A stretch of 64,000 bases of DNA from Ypsolopha sequella (taxonomy: Eukaryota; Arthropoda; Insecta; Lepidoptera; Ypsolophidae). The position numbers were made by a program, and so were the translations under genes. The stretch spans positions 783,155-847,154 of the forward strand of contig CAKOHE010000044.1 in NCBI GenBank assembly GCA_934047225.1, written 5' to 3'. Below, piece by piece: positions 56,578 through 64,000 of this stretch. Positions within the stretch are counted from its first letter, which is position 1, and the number at the start of each line of letters is the position of its first letter. A model generated the notes under the pieces. It was given only the letters and a program-made list of their open reading frames with translations. It was not told the origin of the DNA and made no database searches.

Positions 56578-56954
56578 TCAGTATACCAAACTCCGACATT
56601 CAAAACCAGTGTTGCCAAGCCTCCCGATTTTCCTGGAGAACTCCCGGTGTTCTGGATTTTTTTAACAATACCACAGCTTAAACCTTAGTTAGGTACGAAA
56701 AAACTGCGTGAAACGAAACGCAAAACGAAATGTTAAACAATGTAAAATGCAATAACTTTGTAAAATGCGTAGCCTAAAATATACTTTAACTAAAGCAAAA
56801 CTTTGTCATTTATAGTTTCCTACTTTTGGTAAAATTGTAACTATTGTAAGTCAGCAAAGTGAAATAAGCCGGTTTTTGCTTAAGTTATGCGGGCAAATTA
56901 GGAGGCATATTTCAGTATCTAAAGGTGCAGCAATACGATAAATACAGTGCTTTT

Positions 56955-57620
56955 TAACCGACTTCAAAAAGGAGGCGGTTCTCAATTCGACTGTATGTTT
57001 TTTTTTTTGGCGTTGTTACGCCATAAGTCCGTCATTTACCAACCGATTTGGACAATTTTTTTTTTTTATTTGAAAGAGTATACTTCCAGGTAGGTCCCAT
57101 TTTGGGTTTGGTCATGATCTGATGAAGGCCTTCAGAGATAGGCAGTGGAACTCCTCAGAAAATGACAGCATATCTCTCGAAATTGAGGTAATCGCTATGT
57201 ACTTGGGTGCTGATTACAAGGTATTACTTGAAAATCGACATTCTTCCACCTGACCTTCGATCCTGGCTTCATCAACATATTCACCATAGAACTTTTCAAC
57301 GGATCAGAGCACATAACTCGAGATTGCGGCAATCACTGCGTTAGGGTTCTGATTCAAGGGTATTACTTGGAGTTTATCAGAATACCCACCTGACCTTCGA
57401 TCCTGGCTTCATCACCATAGAACTCCTCAACGGATGACAGCACATAACTTTAGATTGCGGCAACCAGTTTGTGTTAGGGTGCTCATTGCAAGGCATTGCT
57501 GAAAATTGCCAGTGTACCCACCTGAATTTCGATCTTGGCTTCATCACCGTAGAACTCTTCAACGGATGACAGCACATAACTCGAGATTGCGGTAATCATG
57601 TTGTGTTAGGGTGCTGATAG
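56955..57620 (+). repeat. CCGACTTCAAAAAGGAGG element with 130-140-bp internal tandem repeat
   Basis: It begins AACCGACTTCAAAAAGGAGG, a sequence start I recall as common in Lepidoptera. A unit with CTTCGATCCTGGCTTCATC and GACAGCACATAACTCGAGA recurs at about 57246, 57386 and 57518, with a more diverged unit at about 57120. A minus-strand frame across it (57377-57577) reflects only the repeat. Confidence 0.8.
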
Positions 57621-57715
57621 CAGGAAGTTGAACTTCGTTTCATATTAACACAACGTTTGCAAGAACTACCTATACCTCACAATTTAACCCAGCAACACTA
57701 AAAAATGTGAAATAA

Positions 57716-58071
57716 AATAAACTTTTAACAAAAAAATAGCAACCGACTTCAATAGTAACAGCAGTCATCCACTAAAAAGTTAATAATAATTCTATAAAGA
57801 CCGATGGTACCGAAGCAACACTTTTGCCGACTTCTTTCTTTCTAAAACATTATGTTATCTAGAAGTCGGTGTATTTCCTACGATATAGCAACATAAAAAC
57901 CAATATAATAACGCCGACTTCTAGATAACATAACGTTTCAGGAAGAAAGAAGTCGGCAAAAGTGTTGCTTCGGTACCATCGGTCTTTATAGAATTATTAT
58001 TAACTTTTTAGTGAATGACTGCTGTTACTATTGAAGTCGGTTGCTATTTTTTTGTTAAAAGTTTATTTTAA
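57716..58071. repeat. Large palindrome, about 356 bp
   Basis: Arms of about 150 bp are near-perfect complements. TAAACTTTTAACAAAAAAATA at 57719 and GACCGATGGTACCGAAGCA at 57799 have their complements at 57964-58068. The loop is about 50 bp. The arm end GCAACCGACTTCAATAG shares CCGACTTCAA with the element just upstream (56955), so the two may belong to one family. The truncated LINE starts 37 bp downstream. Confidence 0.9.
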
Positions 58072-58107
58072 ATGAATCGCATTAAAAGAAGACTCAACCA
58101 ATAAATA

Positions 58108-59285
58108 AAATACGTGTCAGGTGCTAGACAAATTACTTGCGGGGTACCACAAGGCAGTGTATTAGGGCCATTATTGTTTTTACTATATATTAACGAACTG
58201 CCATATAGTGTTTCTCATCCAATGGTGTTGTTTGCAGATGATAGCACAATAATAATAAAATGTAATAATTTTGATAACTTTGAAAATGATATAAATGATG
58301 CATTAAAGGAAATGATGGACTGGCTGGACAAAAATGTATTAATAGCAAATCTTGAAAAAACTAAAACGATGACATTTTATCAACGTATAAATAAAACCCA
58401 AAATTTAAATATTAATTATGGTTCAAAAACAGTAGAAGAAGTTAAAGCTACACGATTTTTAGGATTAATTATTGACAACAACCTTACATGGAAAGCTCAG
58501 GCAAAAGAAGTATGTAATAGATTAGGTAGATCAGCATTTCTTCTGTATAAACTGTCGCATATCATAAGTAAGGATGTAGTATTAACGGCTTACCATGGGC
58601 TCGTAGCATCAGTTTTACGGTATGGAATTATATTCTGGGGCAACTCTACAGAGAAAGAAACCGTCTTCAAAGCCCAAAAACGTTGCATACGATCAATGTG
58701 TGGCCTTAAACAAACAGACAGCTGTGAGCCAATGTTCAAATCACTCAAAATTCTCACCGTGCCTTCTCTTTACATATACGAAGTCGCGATTTTTGTAAAA
58801 ACGAATCCTGAATTGTTTGTTAGAGTCTCCGATTCGTACCACTCAGAGGTAAGGATACAATACAGGCACCAGTTACGCTTGAGAAGTTCGAAAACTGCTC
58901 TAATGAATAAGAGTATATTTTGTATGGCGCCAAAAATATTTAATAAGATACCTAATTGTATTAAAGATTTAAATTTGATACAATTTAAGAATAAATTATC
59001 TAAATTACTTATAAAAAAATGCTATTATAAGATCGAAATGTTTTTAAATGATACTACAATTTAATATTTTTAATAATTAATTTAATTTAACTTTGTATTA
59101 ATTAAAATTTTGTATGAGCGTGTGTCATTCAATACTTATTTAAAATATTTGTATACCTTAGCGGTAGAACATAGCGTTCATAACATAACCCATAATGTAT
59201 CACCACCTAAGTATAATTTTATATTTAGTTTAAAATACCTATGTTCACAAATAAAGCATTCTGATTTCTGATTTCTGATTTCTGA
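58108..59285 (+). pseudogene. LINE reverse transcriptase, 5'-truncated (C-terminal half intact)
   Basis: An open frame of about 318 codons starts inside the RT: QITCGVPQGSVLGPLLFLLY (motif B region), LFADDSTI (motif C catalytic Asp pair), NLEKTKTMTF, RFLGLIIDNNLTWKAQ, and the long C-terminal part AYHGLVASVLRYGIIFWGNS to DLNLIQFKNKLSKLLIKK, stopping at 59064. The endonuclease domain and the first RT aspartate are missing. The 3' UTR ends in a 7-bp repeat (TCTGATT)n at 59253-59283. It is the same clade as the fragment at 37123-38068. The lack of frameshifts in the remaining part indicates a relatively young insertion. Confidence 0.88.
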
Positions 59286-60663
59286 CCAACTTCTATTCGT
59301 TGCGAAGTGTAAAACAAAGATGTGTTGATGAAACAAACATGTATTAAGAGACCTTATTTAATTCATTTGAAGGAAAAAGAAAAATCTGCCGATTGTTTCC
59401 ATTATTTTCGGCATACCTTCATCTTCCGGATTTTTATTGGTACACCTCCTCCCATATTTAAAAAATTGGATCTGGCAAGTTTTTATATAAAAAATTTCTT
59501 TATTTTACCTATATGACTAATTCAGTGGCAGGTTCGTTTGTTTTCTTTTCTATTTAATTTTCTTTCAATTTGTATTGGTTTTTACTTGTAAAAGTAGAGT
59601 TTAGAATGAATTTTGTAGCCTAGGTATAAAAAATATAGAAGAATCTTCCTTTGAGCAAATTTCTCTATCCTCTATAGTTTAGATTTTCCCCATACTGACC
59701 CATCTCAACGCGCTGCTCTGTATACAGGCCCTGTAGGGAAATTAATTTAAATATTGATAACAGACAATTTTGCTTAATGGAGATATCACTGGCACATCGT
59801 ATAATTGGGCATATCATAATCTGCCTAGGCATATCGTGTGTCTTTAAAATTAGGAGGGTCGCCTCGCTCCACTTCGCACCGCTCATCGTCGTCGCACCTA
59901 TTTTTCAACTTTTTGTTAAACATTTTAGATTTCATACTTTACGATTAGCTCAATTCTACGATCTTCCCCCAATAGAGACATTGTTTAATTTTTTAAGTAA
60001 ATTGATATGCAACCACAGATTTCGTAAAAATTGCCTACTTGAACCTATCGAAGGGGCCAAACAAGAAAAAAAAACTGTATCTGTATACCGTTCAAAAGGT
60101 TCATAATAATTTCTTTCAAAATTATTATATATTAAATATATTATTAATTTACCGTTTATTTATTAACAAGAAACTGAAATAATATAAATAATACTTAATT
60201 AAAAATAATACTAGAAAATATAGACAAACTACAAATACAATTAAAATAAGATATAGCCAAAATCCGATAAAAATATAACCATGATCGCTACTGTAGGGGT
60301 GGCTCCCCAGCAGGCTGGTGTCGTTACCCCGTTGGATTGCGAGTCTAATCCACTTTCCGAGGTAGTTCCCAGTTCAACGATCACCAGAAGCGTCGATCAA
60401 ACCGCGAGGATATTTCTTGTAATAGTCGTCGCGCATCTGGTCCCCGTTGCCCAAGAGTTTCCGCTCCAAAAGTTTTTTTTACCAATAAGTTAACTATTAG
60501 TTTGCCTCGAACTGTGAGCTCATGACCCCCTCTTACGACCCAATATTTCGGCAACCCTTTGATCAATTTGGCTTATGTTTGAACTTAAAAATTATTTTAT
60601 CTCATTTACTCGGCTACAAAATAAATTTATGGCGTCGGAACGATACTGGAGTTTATGTTTATT
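59286..60663. other. No recognised gene; exon-like patch at 60281-60480
   Basis: AT-rich DNA with the frame 59777-60106, not recognised. At 60281-60480 the minus strand can be read KLLGNGDQMRDDYYKKYPRG then LIDASGDR and a stop, and WIRLAIQRGNDTSLLGSHP. It looks coding in composition, but I cannot assign it. Confidence 0.4.
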
Positions 60664-60738
60664 TTGCGAAATCCATCGCTATAAATACTCTAAATATTAT
60701 TTAGAGTGCATTACAAACTAGAAAATATCACTCAGAAA
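60664..60738 (+). repeat. Short dispersed sequence shared with Harbinger introns
   Basis: GCGAAATCCATCGCT, then ATACTCTAAATATTATTTAG and AGTGCATTAC, match the intron of both Harbinger Myb-like genes (about 4551-4620 and 9077-9145). Confidence 0.7.
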
Positions 60739-60893
60739 CAAATCCAAAGACAAGAATTTGAAAAAAATTCCCCGGGCCAGGATTCGAACCTGCGACCTCT
60801 TCTATTCGACCTCGACCTTGTCTTGATAACAAGAGGTCGCAGATTCGAATCCTGGCCCGGGAATTTTTTTTCAAATTCTTGTCTTTGGATTTG
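60739..60893. repeat. tRNA-like palindrome, 155 bp
   Basis: CAAATCCAAAGACAAGAATT at 60739 is answered by its complement ending 60893. Each arm contains a tRNA 3'-half-like segment (GTCGCAGGTTCGAATCCTGG on the minus strand at the left arm; GTCGCAGATTCGAATCCTGG on the plus strand at the right) with a T-arm and a pol III B-box-like core. No A box or full cloverleaf is seen, so this is not a tRNA gene. It directly abuts, and probably cuts, talin exon B. Confidence 0.8.
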
Positions 60894-61000
60894 CAGCGCG
60901 CACGCCACGTCCCGCGCCGCGTTCAGCAACAGAACCTGGGGCTCCGGGTTGCGCGAGCCGAGCGACATCGCGCCCTGCTTCACCACCTCGCACAGTTGCA
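60894..61000 (-). pseudogene. rhea-like: Talin exon B fragment, cut by a palindrome
   Basis: After the acceptor CACGCCCGCAG (minus) the frame continues the exon at 62522: VQLCEVVKQGAMSLGSRNPE, then PQVLLLNAARDVACAL. This is the conserved helical-bundle stretch in the C-terminal part of talin (rhea in flies), where VxxADVVKxGAxSLG and PExQVxLINAVKDVAxALGDL are expected. The phase (G at the end of exon A plus TG here gives Val) agrees with splicing from exon A. The reading is lost at 60893, where the palindrome begins, before any donor. Confidence 0.8.
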
Positions 61001-61059
61001 CTGCGGGCGTGTGGAATTCAATAAGTAATCGATCTATTTAAAGCCATCTCTTTTAACCC

Positions 61060-61912
61060 GGCGAGGATGAGGAGGAGTCAATATTACCCTGCTCATTTTC
61101 AAAAGTTTTTTGTCACGTGGTCTATATTATTGGTTGTCTCGATAGCTGTCGCTAATGACGCCCCCCGCCTGCCGCACACTATTCTTCAGTTGGCCGGTGA
61201 CTGAGAAAAGAGCTACATGTGTGCAGACGCAGAAAAATGTAAATATGGTCCTATATTGTACATAATCCATCCATCAGCCTAGTTCGTCCACTGCTTGTCA
61301 TAAGCTTTTCCAGGACTTTGCCACTCCCAGCGGTCATCTTGGAAGAATTGCCCATACTCACACACGCTGGGCAGGCGGGTTGGTAAGCGCGGTGCCGGAA
61401 CCCTCGCACTAGTGACGCCGCTGCCGGTTACCAGTCTGCTCCATATAAGGCCCGGCTATTAAGGATGGATATACCGCCATCCATCGGTCCCAGGCATGGT
61501 GGGCCTCCTGGTTTTTTGCCTGTGAGCTGTCCTCTTACTCTCCTCCGAATTACTTCGAAGGGGTCTCCAAGTAAGATGGTGGTACCTCCACAGTCGAGCC
61601 TGCATCAGCTCTACCACCTGACCTGACCTGATATTATACATGATTTAGTTTAAAACGTCGAGTACTGCCAAAGTTGATTTTGTTGTAGGCATTTAGTAAA
61701 ACAAATAAAACTTTAAGATCTGTACCCTAAAATGAGTTTTTTTTTTTTTCGGTAAACCCTAAAATAATATATTATCAAAACGTTCAAGCATAAACTTACA
61801 CTGAAAAAAAAAAAACAAAAACCATGTGACAATTGAAAATTAAATAAAGGGTCATGACCCTCCTCATCCTCGGCGCGCGATTCTGCACCACATCCACACC
61901 GGGTTAAAATAC
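61060..61912. other. Intron-like stretch with possible degraded element
   Basis: TTTTAACCCGGCGAGGATGA at about 61059 and the complement of TTTTAACCCGG...CGAGGATGAGGAGG at 61855-61912 suggest inverted ends of one element. The interior (61260-61640) is a moderately GC-rich dispersed repeat with a TGACCTGACCTGA tail. Support is weak. The remaining part to 62521 holds nothing recognisable. Confidence 0.35.
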
Positions 61913-62521
61913 ACAAATCTTGAGTAATTCTATCAATGAAAGCTCTTAAAGGGGAAGAAAGAGACTTTGTTATTTATTTATTACTTATTTTGGAAAACCA
62001 GCGACTATTTTAATTACAATAGTAAAAAACTTAAATTAACTCTAGCTAGTCATTTAAAGTTTCCGCAGATAGACTTAGACTAGATAATACTTAATCAAAC
62101 CATGACAAGTTATAAACAGATTAAAAGGAGGTTAATTACACAACAAATAACTCTTATTCAAAGAATGAAAGTTAGTAAGAAGACGTCTCACCGAAGTGAT
62201 ACTGCTATGGAATAAATCCATAACATTAACATTTTGAGATAAACAATTAAAAGCTTTACAGGTTCGCCAAATATAAGAATTTTGTTTATAATTAGTTCTT
62301 ACCTGTAGGCAAGAAGAAAGTTTTATAATGCCTATGATTTCGATTTGGGGCCAGAAAATTGAGCTTAATCAACAATTCGGGGCAGTCAATAAGATCAGAA
62401 ATGTCACGCCGCTTACTAAGTGGAAGTATGTGCATTTTACGACAAGACTGCTCGTATCCACATAAGGTGTATTTTGTACGGTAATACTTGGCGGTCTTGA
62501 AGAAACTGTCCGTCCACTTAC

Positions 62522-62686
62522 CGATAGTATTGAGTGCGCTCTGAGCCGCCTGCGCCAGCTGCTCCTAAGTGCCGGCGGCGCCTCCCACCAGCGACTTGGT
62601 GTCCTCCACCAGAGACTTGGCTGTCTTGAGGATGCTCTCCCGGTGGTCGGAGAAACTGTCTGTCTCCTTCTCCGAGTGGAGGGTCC
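62522..62686 (-). pseudogene. rhea-like: Talin exon A with premature stop
   Basis: Between the acceptor CTCTCCCCAG and donor GTAAGT (minus), 165 bp read TLHSEKETDSFSDHRESILK, TAKSLVEDTKSLVGGAAGT, stop, then EQLAQAAQSALNTI. Talin has SF(S/A)DHRExILKTAKxLVEDTKxLVxGAAxxQEQLAxAAQxxxxTI here, so the stop (62567-62565, TAG) most simply replaces a Gln CAG. The exon is followed 1.5 kb later by exon B in the right phase and order. Talin links integrins to actin; this copy cannot make it. No other talin exon is seen in the window. Confidence 0.88.
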
Positions 62687-62823
62687 CTGGGGAGAGTAAT
62701 AGGCATGATGACTAAGAAATTCTAATTAGTCCGTCAGTTAGATTATCATAAAATATTGGAAACGTATTTTTTATTTTGTCCATTAAACAAAAAATTATGA
62801 AGATATAGCCCGCTAAAGTTCCG

Positions 62824-62868
62824 CGTGACGTCACGCCTAAATACACTTTTTACGTAGGCGTGACGTCA
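62824..62868. repeat. Inverted repeat with two CRE-like sites
   Basis: GTGACGTCACGCCT (62824) is answered by AGGCGTGACGTCAC (62855-62868), each arm holding a TGACGTCA palindrome. It is probably an interspersed-element end pair; a CREB-type binding role is possible but unsupported. Confidence 0.6.
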
Positions 62869-62869
62869 C

Positions 62870-63862
62870 CAGCCCCCACTCCCAAACTTTGACGCGCTTT
62901 ATTTCTGTAATTTTTTGTTTGTTTGACAAAAGAAAAAATACGTGTCCAATATTTTTTGATAATCTAAATGACGGACTCAATAGAATAATATTTTGTTTAC
63001 CCTGTCATCTCCTCAATTGTTACTTAAACATGATGTTTACCATTAAACGTAGAGCAATAATGAGCCCGTATCCTACATGGAGACTTATGACAAAAGCTAA
63101 AAACGGTAGAATAAAATCATTTTTCAAAATAAAAAAAAAATCACGATGTTTTTGGCAATCAAAGTGAGCTTAACGGCATGTCTCGTGACGCCATCTGATA
63201 TGATTTCATAGTTAAAGTGATAAATATCGCTATCGCTAACTTCGGTAATAAAAGTGTATATTTCAAAAATTCAAAAAGTTTTGTGTTATGCTATAACTAA
63301 TTGGTCAGTTACTATAAAAATAAACTGATATTTAATTACAGGAGACGTGTCCATAAAAGAGAAAAAATATGAATTTAAAAGATATATGTGGCTTGAAAAC
63401 AAATGTATTTATATATGTAACCTATTAGTATTGTAGTATATAGGATGGGATTTGGTCGGCCGCCTGGATTCGTGCTGGGGGCTCGGTTGGTGATCATTGA
63501 ACCTTGTTCCTGGTCCCTGGCCGGGTCTCCGGTATGGGTTCGGGCGGCTGATTGAATTTTACCTTGTATAATATATATTTTATTTTACCTATCATTTTAA
63601 CCGTAAATATATTGCTATATTAATTAAATAAACCTTTAATTTAGTTCATGTACATTTATTATTTTATTACATATATTTTCTTTATTAGATTAAATTTGAC
63701 GTGTAAAAAGTGTATATATCTATACCTGCTTTGCAAAATAAACTATTTGAATTTGAATTTAAAACCGAATGCGGTCGACAAATAGATACGAATTTTAAAT
63801 TACATTTATTTTTTCAGGTGATACCATTGATTTAAAATACATTTTTATTTTATCTTCAGTGT
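62870..63862. other. No recognised gene
   Basis: AT-rich DNA. A GC-rich patch at 63460-63545 (GGTCGGCCGCCTGGATTCG) and a TTTGAATTTGAATTT run near 63748 may be a retroelement tail, but neither is assignable. Confidence 0.4.
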
Positions 63863-64000
63863 AAAGTTACCGAGCCGGAATTTTTGGAAGGCAATTGTCT
63901 ACTTATAGAATTCGGTAACGATACTGCAATTGCTGGAATTTACCGTCCATCTGGTATAAAAAAAACAGAGACCTTTTTAAAATCAGCAAACAAACTACTA
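63863..64000 (+). pseudogene. LINE endonuclease fragment, runs off the window
   Basis: 46 codons open to the window end: KVTEPEFLEGNCLLIEFGND, then TAIAGIYRPSGIKKTETFLK. The pattern (L/I)xFxxxxAIAGIYRPPxxxxxxFL is that of the apurinic-type endonuclease of non-LTR retrotransposons. It follows an acceptor-like TATCTTCAG, but more likely it is a continuous element beginning upstream. Completeness cannot be judged. Confidence 0.65.

Noticed and set aside
60739..60893. tRNA gene
   Set aside because: Only the 3' half (T-arm, B-box-like core) is present, in two inverted copies. No A box or complete cloverleaf can be drawn.

Overview
The window looks like gene-poor, repeat-packed chromosomal DNA from an insect, most likely a moth or butterfly (Lepidoptera). 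The DNA is AT-rich and there are no bacterial-style operons. The genes that can be read have GT-AG introns. An interspersed family with the core CCGGCCAAGTGCGAGTC recurs, and the LINE, Harbinger, hAT, P-like, Penelope and hairpin elements are of kinds typical of lepidopteran genomes. This is recognition by eye; no database search was run.

Layout. 1-2.3 kb: a 2.2-kb repeat whose inverted copy lies at 42.96-45.16 kb. 2.3-11.8 kb: two almost identical, apparently intact PIF/Harbinger transposons. Each carries a spliced DDE transposase gene (minus) and a nine-exon Myb/SANT-like partner (plus), and each is inserted in a different palindromic element with its own 3-bp target duplication. 11.8-16.1 kb: a LINE 3' end and a decayed P-like (THAP) transposon. 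16.2-26.3 kb: interspersed repeats and a 54-copy, 129-bp satellite that grew from a LINE reverse-transcriptase fragment. 26.5-31.3 kb: a hairpin MITE, a Polinton/Maverick-like DNA polymerase tail with a neighbouring small ORF, and a LINE split by a 2.2-kb hAT-like foldback with an 8-bp duplication. 31.7-36.3 kb: a 148-bp tandem repeat on both sides of a 3-kb array of 8-mers (GTATCGAC and variants). 37-42.3 kb: another LINE, a frameshifted SLC17-transporter exon and a hAT remnant.

The part with most biological history is 42.3-53.8 kb. It appears to be the wreck of a histone gene cluster: the last 12 codons of histone H4 with a canonical 3' stem-loop, a spacer made of a recurring motif, and histone H1 whose tail has been replaced by an interspersed repeat. 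The spacer repeat is cut by a 7.2-kb block flanked by TTAA on both sides, and removing the block restores the tandem repeat exactly. That block carries the right-hand 2.2-kb repeat and a Penelope-like element. The Penelope ORF is 919 codons long and unbroken, but its first RT aspartate is changed to tyrosine, and a hammerhead-like fold lies downstream.

54-64 kb: MITEs, a palindrome, a 5'-truncated LINE, two consecutive talin exons (one with a stop codon, the other abutting a tRNA-like palindrome), and the start of another LINE endonuclease running off the window. Apart from transposon genes no intact host gene is seen. The fragments of H1, H4, talin and SLC17 all carry damage. The very long open frames at 19-26 kb and 33-36 kb come from tandem repeats and are not genes.
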